This document shows, one piece after another, positions 13,001-27,200 of a DNA stretch of 64,000 nt. Positions within the stretch are counted from its first letter, which is position 1. The number at the start of each line of letters is the position of its first letter. The notes beneath the pieces are model-generated. The model saw only the letters and a program-made list of their open reading frames with translations, was not told where the DNA came from and ran no database searches. The stretch covers positions 6,388,501-6,452,500 of the forward strand of contig NC_061456.1 in NCBI RefSeq assembly GCF_022581195.2, given 5' to 3'. The DNA comes from Helicoverpa zea. Lineage: Eukaryota > Arthropoda > Insecta > Lepidoptera > Noctuidae. The position numbers and the translations under genes were made by a program.

Positions 13001-15693
13001 GCAAGTAATGAAGTGTTCATTAAAATGAAATGCGCGTTTAAAAATGTTTGGCTCAATGTTTGCATCAAGAATCAAAAAAACATACGCGTTTAGCAAAAAG
13101 TTTTCGCCGGACTGAGCGCTACGATATGCGTCGTAGCTAGTGCTCGTAGGAGTCTACGCCACCAAATGCTACGCGAAGCTACGCGATTATATTTCATCAC
13201 GTTTTCACAACAATTAGTCATTGCGCAGAGCTGCACGCTATATTAGCTTAAGTTCGACACTAATCTGATGATGTATGACTGCTGATATTTCACCACGTTT
13301 CTTAGACAGTAGCTGGTATATAAATAGATACCTATGTAGGTAAGATTTATTAATTGAATTCTATACCCACCCTTTAAAAATATGCAGTTTATTCTTGAGA
13401 AAGTTTTGCTGTTCTAATTGAAAGAATCAAAAATAAATCGCACGTAACTTAATACTAAAAATAATGCTCGATAATTGAACATGATGCTTACGATAACACA
13501 TGAGTAACAAGCTTTTAAAAATCGTTTATTGCAAGTATTCATCGCGGCAGTTGGTCTTAATACTCTTAATTGAAACATTGAAGCTAACCCGTTTTTAGAA
13601 AGTTTTGGCTGGATGCCAACAGCTGTTCTGTACCAACTTTTCGTGCCTACCCGGATTTTTGTTTCACCTTAAAAGTCAAGGTTACACATACAGGTGAATA
13701 TTGCCAAAGGTTAAAATCGCTGGATTCATTCACAGGTTTATCAAAAGATAAGAAAGATCTTACGTATTCTTCTGGAACTTTACGGCTACTATACTTTAGG
13801 TACTAAGTAACATAAATGCATCGCCGTGACTGAAAACAATTTATAATGGATACCTAATGTTTTATCGTCTATAGCAAAGTTATCAAGATAATTATAATAG
13901 TTCATTGAATAACAATAGGCTCTAAGATAGGCGGTTACAAGAAAAACACTCAAAGGCTTGATAATAATTATCATCGATAACACTTAACTAGGTATATTTT
14001 ACCACTCCTGCGGTATTATTATAATGACAAAGATCGAACATAATTTCTATCTAGAAGAGTCACTTGATCACTCACGTTTATTGTAATGCGGTTACAGTGG
14101 TTGTACTTCAACAATGACGCGTTGTTATAAAAGATTCAGTTACTGTCATTTTTGTTCGCGTAAATTGCAGTATATGTTTATGAACGGAGAAGTTTTACGG
14201 TTGTTTCCCGGCCTAACGTCAGATAGTGAAGCGACGCAGCGCTACCTCTGGCTGTAATCCAACGGGTTTATATTAATGGATGATTAATAGCGCTACGTGT
14301 CGGAACCATACATCAGTCCCGGCGTCTGTTCCTGCCGAATCACCGACGTTCCCCTAAACATGTTTCGTAATACGTTACGATTCCAATTGTGATTCAATCT
14401 CAACTTAGAGCAATGACCATGTGATGACGACATCTATGAAATTTTACAAGACAACGACGCAAGTGCTTGCTTAGTGCCGCCTGGTATGTGAAGCCGTCGA
14501 GTAAATATTTTGTTCGCGTATGGCCTAAGAATTTCGCATACCAAACATGTAATACGAGTGAGCTGGATGTTTACTCCCCTTATCTGATTAATGCCTTAGT
14601 TTGGGTTGGAGTTAGGCGAAAACAAACTACTAACTAGCTACGTAGATAAACAATCTTACTAAAACATTAACCTTGACCGACTACCTGGATCTTGTTATTC
14701 ACAAGTCGTAATTGGCAGGATGTTTATACTAAAAAATTGCAAAATCAGAAGAAAAGGAATGGTTTAAATTGAGTCTGTCCATTTTAAATTTATTTTAGTG
14801 CTGAATAATATTTGACTGAAACAAACAAATGGAATACGGGCAACCTTTTTTACTATTGCTGAGTGATTGAAGAAATATAAATATTCTCGTGGGTGATGTG
14901 ATGTGACTGAGTAAATAACCACAATTCATATTTTACGTCATTATATAACTACTTGTAGCTAAAAACAGTCAACATAGTGCTGACTGCAAAGTGCGAAGAA
15001 CTGTACCTTAGCGTTATAAAATGGTTAATGACCGGTTGGCCTTCACGATTACATTTATCGTATATCTCTTGGTGTAGAAGAGTCATAAAATAATGTAATG
15101 TATCGAAATTCTTGTCTTTGTCATCAATCACCTTATAATAGTGATGACGTCATTGTGCATCGCTGAAGAAACAGGCAACATGCATCTGGACACGTTCTGC
15201 AGAACTTGTCTGTTATACGTCTAGACGTTAATATTTTTCATACGGAATTCCAAAACTGTCTTGAATCAACACCAACGTAAAAGATACGTAAGAGATTCTT
15301 TTAGATTAACTTTAAACTCTAATCAAATAATGCTACATATCACCTACACACATTTGTTTTCGTTTGTATAATGCGTCTTATGATACCAAAGCTCAACGTT
15401 CATGGTTTTTAAAAGACATTCGAGGCATTGGATTTATAATAAACATTAATATTCAATGATTAGCAAAACCTTGAATGATGAGCAGGAACAAAATATTATT
15501 TACGCATTCAAAAAAATTTGCATTATGAGTCACGCATTACGCACAAGCATCGGCTTTAGTTGAATTCATTCAACTAATGAACCGTAGTAATCGAGCTCAA
15601 CTGTGAAAAATGTCCGTCATTAATGCGGCTACTGTTTATTTATGTGGACTGCACTCACATTATCGGCTGGTATGACGCCTTTCCCGAAATCGT

Positions 15694-15781
15694 CATCGGT
15701 CACGTTTATTTTGGGAGCCACAAACATTGCCCGAGTCGTAGGTACGTAGGCATACGCACCCGCGGCCAGGCGTGACCGATG
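15694..15781. repeat. 11-bp inverted repeat around a GC-rich islet
   Basis: CATCGGTCACG at 15694-15704 is matched by its exact reverse complement at 15771-15781, with 66 bases between. It lies in a GC-richer islet of otherwise AT-rich non-coding DNA. It could be a remnant of a DNA element or a pair of opposed binding sites. Confidence 0.4.
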
Positions 15782-17559
15782 CACCTCGCCGTCATCGGAA
15801 CTATAATTGCTAACTATCTACCTACATTGGTTCCAACGACTCGAACTATTACAATTAAACACACTTGATTGAACATCTCTATGATCTTACGTGGAATTGT
15901 CTACAAGTTACGTAATCATGAACAAATTGAATTAAGCATCTATGACTCGGAAAATTAATGATATGGGTTTATGACTTCGTGATAGATACGTGCACATGAA
16001 TAATTTTATTTTTATTATGGGAATAATGATCTATTTTACAGACCTGTCTGACCATTCATTCAATTGGGTGGCATCTTAAAAAAGATAACTATCCTGGTTA
16101 GGGCAAGTGCGAGGAATCAAGTACATGAATTTATTTTAAAAAAGCTTTGAAGAGTGTGAAATGTGAAGTTTAATCATAAGATTCTACACAAAAGGGGTAT
16201 TTAAACAGTATTTAAATTGGCGATGAAATTTTATAGCAGAAATACAGCAATTGCATAGAAAGTATTGCAGTAATTATACATGCATTGAGGTTTTAAAATT
16301 AATTTAAATTCAGAATCGTGTTCGTGACTTTATCAGCGATGTCGAAAGTGCACGCTAGGGCTTAACTCGCCGAAGAACAGGACAGTCTTACATAAGGAAT
16401 ACCGAGCTAAACCGGGTCACATAATAACGTCACTAGGTTTTAACTTATCAGTTGAATGTCACGATACAATTACACATATAGAGATGTTATTTACTCGATA
16501 GAATACATCGTCACACCTAATAATATGCAAATTATAAATGCAAACACTTTAAACCTCTAGTCGTCGGCAAATTGCGATGTTCTAGTGTACATATGTATGC
16601 AGATATTACCACTCATGTTATATTAAATAATCTTGACGAGTCTACTCATATTCTAACGAAGGATGTCGACGTTTCGACATAATGTTTATATTTTCTAAGA
16701 GCAGTTGAGTGAGACAGCATTTCATGTTATATTATGTATTTGAGTTAGGTTTCTAATGCGTAGGTATTATTCACAGTCATTTGCTAGTCAAGTATTTGCG
16801 GATTCATTATTTGCTGCTAAAACTTTCAAGCTTTCGTAACTAGAGGTACTTAAACATTTACAGTGTAGATTCTACGCGAGCATTTTCCAAGTACGCTAAA
16901 ATTTTCTGTTTGTCTTTTCAAAAAACTGTGAATTTAACTTTGCATCAAGGAAATTCTAGATTGCGTCTATTCTTGAAACTTTTCAAAGTACTAATGCTAT
17001 CAAATACATATATGATAAAAATTAAAATTGGTGTTGATTTTAAAAATAAAAGGTATGTTTCAGCGCTGTGACTTTCATTGCCCTGAATTTGTTATGATTA
17101 CGAGACGTGAAATAAGATGCCGCAATAATATTACCGAACTGATTCCTTACACTATTTTATTTAAGTATTCATTTATAATTGCTTTTATAATTTCCCACTG
17201 TATACCTACTGGCTGTTATCTTATTATGAAAGTAACCTTGTTATATAAAGGTGAATGCTATTTTAGTCCTTAAAGCTCATACGCATTACGTTTTACGTTC
17301 CGAAATGGACCGTACTCCATATATCCGCTAAAAAAAACATTTATGGAATCTACTGAGGTAAGATTAATATGTTTTTGGTCACAAACGGTATTAATTTCAT
17401 ATTTTTTTCCTAAATGAAAATAGGAAGGTAATCAATATTGTACTGATAATTTATAAGATCTGGCCAATATATACAAACGTAAACATAATACACAATTTGT
17501 GTATGTAGTCGTGCAACTGCAACACAGACCGTGCACCAAAACGCGACGCCCGCGCCGTC

Positions 17560-17640
17560 TCGCCTAAATACCGCGCGTTTCCGATCGCGACGCGAAACTA
17601 ATTCAGTTTCGCACCACTCGTCAACAGAAACTTTACATTT
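17560..17640 (+). promoter_or_regulatory. Candidate core promoter islet
   Basis: A GC-rich block rich in CGCG steps contains TAAATA near 17564 and, about 40 bases downstream, TTCAGTTTCG, which resembles the insect initiator TCAGT. Spacing is slightly long for a TATA-initiator pair. On the plus strand it would be a transcription start for synapsin or for an unknown transcript. No open frame of note follows. This is pattern reading only. Confidence 0.2.
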
Positions 17641-20600
17641 TCTTGAATACTTTCAACTAAGATTTTTTAAATAAAATATTTTTTAATAAAATTATAACAA
17701 GTAATTTTTTTGTCAGTTAGTAAACCACTTCGGCAAAAATTGTTTTACGCAGCTCATCAATAATGTTCAAAGGTTAATGCGTTGACCTCCAGACGTTAAA
17801 CACGATTACACGAGCGAAGAAAGTTTTAATAGATGCTGATGTAATTCTTTAACCGATTCCTAATCAATTAGCCAATATTCATAAGGTAATTAATATCTAT
17901 TAACTCGCGCAATTAAATAACATTTTATTATCTCGATTATAACGATGATCCAACCCGTCAAGTTATTCATGATGAAATCTGCCTGTGAACATTTTTGACG
18001 TGAAGCAGGGACCACCCAGTAAATATGGCTGCGTTACTATCAGCTGATCCGAATATAAGGGAAGTGTCAAAGACGGTCTAGAGAGAGCTTAAGCTAGGCA
18101 TCTTGTATTACCGTTACTGCGACGAGGCGCCAACCACTGGTCGCGGCGACCGCGTACTTCGTACACCATATCACAATATTATAAATTGAATACTTATCAC
18201 GATCAGAACAGCATACATGCTGTTTACCTGAATTTACGAGCAATATACTCCAACTTGTTTGCTAACTTTGTTTCTTCTGACTGGCCATTATTAGTGTATA
18301 AGGTCTCATTTCATTGCAACTTAAACAGAATTACTTCCCTAAAGTGTCAAAAGCTTCAATGGTATTTAAAAGTAATATATTTCAAAGCAAGCAGGATTGT
18401 AGCAAATATACATAAAATGGATATTGATAGGAGATATGGTCATGTGTTAGATTAATAAAGAAATGAGAAATCGGAAAAAATAAGTGTGTAGCATGCATTT
18501 GCTGGCGCCTCACGTCCAGGACTACATATAAATCGTCGGCTTACGTGGGCGGGGACAATTGTCGGTCTTTACTGATAAACGCTAGAGATGACCCGCGCCC
18601 CCGAGGGAAACGCTGTCGTGAGAAAGTGCCTGACATAAAAGAATTCCGAAAGCAATAACGTATTTATTCTCAACTTCATCTTTCTAGGAATTTGTCGCAT
18701 CATGTACCGTGCAGCGATAGGGACGTCAGTGAAATGTGCGCGACATTTACTAGCATTCGTAATTATAATTTGCTGAAACGGCGCATGTCCCAGTTAGCAA
18801 CACGTAACAGACTAATGGACGCTCTTTAGCCGATGTGAGTAAATTGTAAATTATGACGCAATCATTTCATTTTAAAATGATTTTGCATGATTGCAAGGCA
18901 GCCTATACTTAATAAGCAAATAAGCTTGTAGAAGTATCTCCTTTTTTACTTTTGAAGAATATTAATCGAAAACCGTATGCATATGGAAATGCAATTTTTT
19001 CCAAAAAAACAACTATATAAGGTAACTGGTGAATTCAATATTGGTCTAAGGACATTGGATTTTTACATGTTACATTTAGTTTATTTACGCTAGAATTCCA
19101 ATAGATACGATGAGATTTGCCCTGACTGACTGTAAGCAAACCTTCAATCATTTTCACATTCGCCTTGGCTTTCACTCACTAGCAATCTTTCACATTACGT
19201 AACTCTTCCTGGGTTTCTTCAGTCATTAATCTTTTGCTGTCCTTACTATGGTACTTAGGTTTGTGTCGCATTCTGTTGTGGGTTGTGCTGCGCATACTTA
19301 TTATTTGGTATTTGTATAGCTGGTACAGTGTTGAAAAGCGCACCGTACACAAACCGCTTTTGTCACCTGCATTCAATAGATGGGCTCATTGTTTTCATAC
19401 CAACGCAATGTAACGTGAGCTTACAGCTCACTTGCGGTCGCGGCGACCTACGCGCCCGCCTCGCACTCCATACTATCACAATTTCTACATTATCTCGAAT
19501 ACTCCTAAAACTGGTCCCGTAAAATATTTATATTACAGGCGTGTTCATTTGGCGTTTCGTGTTAAATTATATCAATTCTTCTACTCGGTTTATGTTCGTG
19601 AACTCGATCAATAAAGAGGAACGGCGTGCGGCATTTTAAATTAAGATAACAATTTTATTGGCTTCTAATTCAATTCGTAACGTTTTTCTTATCTTTTCCA
19701 CTTAAAGCTCTTACTAACTTTCACGTTAGTTGCAACATTGCATAGACAAGAATCGTCGGCTGGTTCTCAATCACAAGTCGTGTTTGAACTTGGCCCGTGT
19801 GCTCTGCGACACTGGGTCAACGAGGCAGGGCTGGGTACTGCGCCGCGCTTTGCTGTAGTGCGTTCGATCCGGCGCGACAATTAATATAGTGCACGGTGCA
19901 ATAAGCGCAGGCGGCGTGTGGGTCTACATATTATACACGTTTGACCTTGTCGTAATGTCCACTGCGAGATTATTTATAGTTAAGAATTTGCTACAAGTTA
20001 CTTACTGGTCGCTTTTGATTGAAGTTATTAACTGCAATTGAAGAAAAACGTTATAATTTAGATTTGCTACTGTATAAGCGTGCACACATTTGTCGCTATG
20101 ATTGAACTTGATCTCACTAACTACTCGAGCCTATTAACCATGACCCCTGAGTCTGTCAAGTAAGAGAGTTTGCCTTACGTTGTTGTACCTAACTACTATT
20201 CCATTAAGTCATATACTTTAATAACCGCAAACATCTAAATTATACGTTAAAAACAACGCTATAAACAAAGTTTAATTAATTAACCACATCACCCGTCTTT
20301 GATCGTCAATTAATCGTGTCTAGTGAGCATGAATAATGTCGAACAAATGCTCAGTGAATTACTGCTTTTCATGAGTAATTATACTTTGAGCCATCCTTTA
20401 ATATTGTTGTTGGGATAAAATAGTAGTGGTGCTATCATAGTAACAGTCATAGAGAGTTATATTACGTTACATCCTGAACCAGGGCTCATGATTAACATCT
20501 TCCGCGAGCAGGGTCAGCGTGCAGGGGTTACGGCCTGACAGGCCCTGCGACTAGACCTTCTGGATTTATCTAATAAAACATGATTTGTGCCAATGGATTA

Positions 20601-21218
20601 AACGTGCTCGGCTCGTACATTACGGTACTCGTAAAATGCGATATGGATTTATCGAAACTTATAAAACATTGTTAACAAACATTGTTATACTATTTACAGA
20701 AGCATTATACTTAGGAACTGGTTCTCGTAGCATGTAGGTAGTTATTTAAATAAGGGTCACAACACAAACAACTGTGAACACAACAAACCCAAACAGAGTA
20801 CGATGATCTAAACGCCTAGTCAAGCAATTTGCTCCAAATGGCCATTATGCAATAAAATCATTTGAATTAATCAATAGAGCGGAGTGGGTCCTGGCAATAA
20901 GGTCGCTAACGACACACTTCCTTCTGCGCTGCTGCGGCGGCACTACATCACCCTGGGTTCTGCACCCGACACACTTATTGTTGCAATTGAACGCTAAACT
21001 TAATAGCGATATAAATAGAACTCCGGTTTCTCACGATTATTGTAACTTATGCTAATATGGTATCAATGTCAATATTACGTTTTTGCTATTCACGGTTCTC
21101 TCCATGGGTGGTTAATATTCCTGCAGATCCGCTAATGACGGTGCTAAAGTCGTTGTGTACAAATTGTTTTTCTGATTCTATACAGCGTGAGTTAAAAGTA
21201 AGATATTGAGGTATAAAT

Positions 21219-21268
21219 GCTTTATTTCATTAAAGAAGTTTAATTCAACTTCTTTAATGAAATAAAGC
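21219..21268. repeat. Perfect 22-bp stem hairpin
   Basis: The 22 bases at 21219-21240, beginning GCTTTATTTC, are the exact reverse complement of 21247-21268, with a six-base loop TAATTC. Twenty-two uninterrupted pairs are far beyond chance expectation in a window of this size. No larger element boundary or target duplication was identified around it. Possibilities are a miniature foldback, a recent inverted duplication, or a transcribed hairpin. Confidence 0.8.
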
Positions 21269-24200
21269 AGATCTATTTTTACAAAATTACGTTAAAATAT
21301 TTACAATTCCTAAAACTCTGGAGGTTTTCCTATGCGTCAGGTGAGTAAGTAGTAGAAATTGATAAAACGCAGTATTTAGATCAATTGCGCATAGTATCAC
21401 GTAACACAGATTCCGAGAATATCACCTGTTTGTATTAAATAGTATTTCTAAACATATGTCGAGTAACCTGTGCTCAGCAGTAAGTCGAGGACGCTAACCA
21501 AACGCTAACGATGTTTACAAAATGGATCACGTACTTTACAAGTAACATTCACTAAATAGGTACAACTGAGCAAATATTTTACACGCTGATAAGGTTACAT
21601 TCTTAATTAGATTATGAACGATTAATCATAATTTATTCAATGACAATTCGGAATTAATTTGACGTCATAAATAATTTCGGATATGAACAACGAATGTAAA
21701 CAAACATTCAACAAACATTGAACAAACAACAAACATTTGTTTAGCGCAAAAAACAGCTGACGTTTAATGTAAGTCGCGACATAAACTTATGTCCGAACAT
21801 GTTTTATAGTAAATATTTAATTTATTTCATGAACTAACTCATGAATTTATGATTGGTTGCAGACATAAATCGGTGCCAACTCTCAAGCGCACATGAGTTT
21901 AATTGTGTAATTAGAAACGGATTGTTAGTTAGTGCCGCATATTTTAAAAGTAAACATTCCTTTCAATTGTGCAACGGTTTCGGAGAAATTCCTACGACGC
22001 ATTAAACAATCATAATATGTCCGATTTTGCATAATGGTACAAATTTTGACTCTCGTAGCGATTTTCGTGACGGACCTTATATTAAGTATATACCTACTGC
22101 TTGTTAAATCCATACGTACACGAAGTAAAGAGCATTATGCATATTTATATACAACTAAATATAAAGTTCATCATTGCATCATAACACATACAGCGATTAT
22201 CTGAAGGTATATAATTAGGTGCTCGTATCGCATTTGATTTAAATAAGACTTAGGAGTTTGTGTTCCAATAATTATATGGGAAACAATTGACCTAATAATA
22301 TTGCATCTTCACCTTGAGACAAACGTTTGTAATAAAACAATACAACACAATTTTCCTTGAAGAAAGCAAAAACAAATCAGCAATAGTAAATATGTAAACA
22401 AATGCACCTGCACTCGAGGGTTTTCGATTCAGCTGATCAGGTTAATTCATCCAATGAGGAAGCACATGCACTGCCAAAGACACACTGGTCCTTGTCAAAT
22501 AGATGATCAAACAAATTGGTAAGTGTTGATAAATATGAATGTGTCGTGTATGCTCTCGCGCACCGGTTCGGAATCGCAGGCGACACGCGCTCCCCGTAAC
22601 GGACAATCAGTAACTGAACGCTGCGTTGAGTCGGACTAGTTATAATGCGCCCACTGAGGCCATCAATAACTTCACCAACACGTGGGTCCGGCGATGTCGG
22701 CCGGCACGTCGTGATATCACACATGCACGGTAACGCGCTTATCGGTGCATCGCCTGTAAAAAGCTCATGATTCATCAGAATTAGATTTCGCGTGACATCA
22801 CCACGCTATGCGAATGCGAGTAATGTAAACAATATGGGCTCGAGCCCCGATCTGCCTCAGCAGCTTCATGTATCGTTCAGCTCTCTGTGTGTGCCAACAT
22901 ACCATGCAAGTACCACATTTGTGTTATAGTCGTCATTGTAAGTTGTAAATATTTGTCTCCACCGAGCCATGTGTTAAAATGATTACTTGGAAACGCAAAA
23001 TTCTTGAAATACTTCTAAGGAATACTGGCTTGGCGGTTTGAGCCCGGATTTGCTGGAAGTGTGGGAAAGCATCACATTAATTCTCTCTGTATCTGCATAG
23101 TATTTCATCGTAATGGAGGTAAATGTTCTCGGCTGTAGAGAAAACGGACTAAATGATTGTACTAATAAGTTTGGGTGGAGTAGAAAGGGAACCAGCTTAA
23201 TTAAAAAGTTGCCTATAGAAAGTTGTTCTATTTACTCCGTCCATATTTTCCTTATTCAGTTGGTGAACCTCCCTTATATGTTAGACCTCTATTTGTGAAG
23301 CATTCGATAAGCGTAATATTCTCACAAGATGTGGAATTAACGCTATTAACGCGAAATTAAGTTGTTTAGTAAACCATAGCTGGCTGGACGTAATAATTCG
23401 AATGGGCGTGAATATTGTGTCATATTGAAATGGTATTATTGTAATACATAGAATCAATAAATAAATTATAGAGATAGTCATTATTTTAACAGTTAAAGTA
23501 ATTTATAAGTATGACCATATAGGGTGCGACAGGTGGCTTTAGCATGAATTGAGTCATCTCTAATAAAGATTTATTCCGCTGTCCTTTCTTTGACCATACT
23601 TAATAATATTTATAATGTAGGTAAGAGTGCGGTTAATTTAGGGCTCTTATCCAAGGTGCGAAGCGTAGGCGTTTTTGGACACATTATTAGTGTGCTATAG
23701 GTAAATGGTGCTCTTGCTAAAACATTATGTTGGGTGTTTGATTGAGTTGCAAAACGTAGCAAAAAGAAAATTGAATTCCAAATTAAAACGTATTAATCCA
23801 AACGCATTTGATCCTATTATCAAAGTGTGTTTTAATTTGAACAATTTAGTCTAAATAAACGGAACATTCCGCTAAATACTTAGGTACAAAAATAAAATAT
23901 AAAAAAACGTGTCAAGTAAAATGTAGCGCTGAAATGTGTATAACGTGATGACAGCATATTCTATATTACTAGTAACATCTTTGGCAGAGGAATGCATTCC
24001 ATATCCTTTACGGTACATGCACACTGCAAACTTTCAGTCGACCGATAGCTTGTTTCGGGTCATAAATCATTATGACTTCATTAAGAGGAATGGAAGTATG
24101 CACATTATAAAGATCTGGTATTAAGCCAGTATAAGACCGACTGAAAACTATGATTGGAATAAAACTTTCGTTAAAAAAAAAATTGCTAGCCGTCGACAGT

Positions 24201-27200
24201 CGGCCGACTGTTTAGTCTTCAGTGTGCGCGCAGTCTTACTGTGACACAAATGCTGACGAACGGAAGTTTGTGGTGCCAAATCGGACAAAACATTGACACT
24301 TTCACGTCTTACCGCTTTGCGTTACGTGGTGTAAACATCTGGAGATAAAACAACAACAGAAATTGGCAATTGTTTCTTTTCCCGGAAAACGTGGAAATAG
24401 AGGAACGTCAATTATAATCGAGAACCGATCTTACGTGGTCTGTGGACAATGCTCGGATATAACTTCTGTTTGTAAACCTAACAGCCTTCTAGTGTTTTGT
24501 TTGCAAACATATGTACCTATGCGTATGGGTGCATCTAGTAAGGTTCGTCTTTATAATATTACATGTAGGTTCCTATGTGCGACAGTATTGTCATAAGTCG
24601 GGCGATTATTATAGTTCAAGCATGCAACACTCAAACAGACTCAATATTTACAGGATTAGCAATTTACTGCGTCATCGTCTGCCTGGGTTTTTACCGACTT
24701 TTGTTGCGTTTGACTTTCAGGCTAACCGCTTGCAGCTGAGTTTCAGTGTTTTTATATCGAGAGCTTGCCCATCTGACTATCTCAACCCTGTTTCCTGAGT
24801 AACGTAATTCCTCCTTGGTTGTCAGACTTTCTGGCTTCTGACTGCTTGTAACGATTGCCAAAGATATGCAAATGACAGACGCGAGCGATTACCAAATTAC
24901 CTTGCCTTCCGAAGTACGGTGCATTTTACATCATCCGAACATGTTTACCCTTTAATTGCATAAAATATACAATCTTGGTATGACTTCTACGAGAATATAA
25001 CTAACCGTGATAAAAATTGGGATCCATTGTAATGTCAAACTATAATCTGAATTTAATCGTGAATATTTGTGACACTTGTATGAATAATAAATTATGTTGC
25101 ATTCACTATAAAAGACAAGTTACGTCGAAGAGACCTTTCACGATCATTTAAATTCAAATCAGACGAAAGATTTTGTGAGATAAGGTCAGGTAGGGAATCA
25201 AGTCATCGGCATCCCGTCACAGTTACATAAAAAGGGCGCAGTGATCCATCCTGCATATTTATGTCAACCTTTCTCGACTGCGAACACGTTAGCGTCACCA
25301 AGATATATTCTGTTTAATTTTTATCCAAAATTGTGTGGCCTTCGTAACATTAAATTGAAATTATTATCATTTTCAAAAACTAAAACTTAATATCGTCAAA
25401 CAGTTGCGCATGCAATGGAATAATTACTATCGGATAGATTTGAAAATAAAAAAATCTATGCAAAACAAAACAGGAATTTTAATTGTTTCTTAGTTTTTTA
25501 TTTCTCAAATATTGTTCCAAGAATCATCGCTGCCTCTTTGGTAACAATTTCCTACTTACGCCTTGCAACACTTAACGAGCTAATTACGTGCAATTTATCA
25601 AAGGGCTCAATAATTCTCGATGCGTGTACTACGCTTGTTTGTAGACACGAGCTATCTCTTATCAATGTGGGTCGAGACAAGTTGCCGCAATGTTTCCTAC
25701 TCCTTGTGTACCTTATTGCATCCTTCTGTGTTAGAAACAAAAGGACTCAAGTGAGGAAGAGGCAGCTTAGGCTCTTCCAAAATGATTTTCAGGAAGACAA
25801 ATCTTACATAAACATGCTAATTCTAAAATTTGCAAAATAATAAAACTGGCTTTGTGTTATTAACTTTCCAAGCAATTAATTGTAGCACAATGCATGAAAA
25901 AACACGTGAAACATGAAGGTCACACAAGAAAATTTGTACCTAGACGAAAATTGGCAATGATTTTCGTTCTCGTAATGCACACACAATTTGGGACTTTATT
26001 ACTCTTGGGAAATTGTGTTTTCATTTTCAGTACATTGGGGAATAATTCATGTTTATTGTTTGCATTTTAGTTTGCTGACGTAATAGCAGTTTTATGACTT
26101 AGATGACGCATGGCAGGTGACGGGAACCTATTAATCTCGGATATAAGTTGATTACCGTCACCATTGGTACTTCAATCGTTCCCGTTCGAATCGTTTCCGT
26201 TCCAATAGCTTTCACGTCAATATCAGAATGTTATGACTCATCAATATTTTACGATTGACTGTTATGTCAATTTTAGATTTTTGATGCGTTTATTTCGTAG
26301 AAATACTAGGACAAGGTTAAATACTCATTTTGAAGTGAATCCAGAATTTTGCGCAGTAAACTGAGACAGAAATCGTAAATGTAACGCATGGGTAGCCTTC
26401 ATTTGCTTCATTTCAAAGACAGGCTTGTAATTTGACGTCTGAAATACGTCTACTTACTTTGCCAAGTAGAATATATTGCTCAATTTTGTGGGTATATCGT
26501 AGGTGTGCTATGTTATCTAACGAGGAACATGCTTCAATTAAACAGGCATTAGTAGGTACCCCGCGATGGATGGTGTAATTATTTATCAAAGTGCCTCGCT
26601 GTTATTCTAACACTTGGATAATATATAAAGATAAAATACTAAGAAGGTACCTACAAGCTCCAGCAACTACCTACTTAACGTAAGGTTTCTCAGCACACTA
26701 TTAAAACTGGCAGTTATACTGTTATCACAATTTTCCAGTTAATAAAAATGCGTAATGCATAAATAATGCAGCAATAGGCGGGTCTTAGATACTTATTTTA
26801 ATTGAACTATGTACTATTAATTATTGCTATTAGAATTTCCTGTTGACTTAATATTGAGCGCAATTTCCATTCGATTCTTCAAGAAATACAAACTCGGGTT
26901 AGGGTATTAACAGTCTTAATGCCTACTCAAATACATTGTACTTTGTTTATTAATTAAACATGACACTTGTTCCTCCTTTGTAAAATTACACAATGCTGAT
27001 TTTAGGATTATTATAGTCTTTAGACAATGGTCAATGGTCAAAGGTAGCAATCAGGTGCGTGTAGTTTAAAAAGCGTAGTGTTTATACAACGTTGTTACAA
27101 AATTTAAACATTTACTGTAATACATGTGTATGCAGTTAAATAAAAGTGTTAGACATGTGGATTAATTTCCCTTATATTCATGAAGAAGGTAAGTATACTC

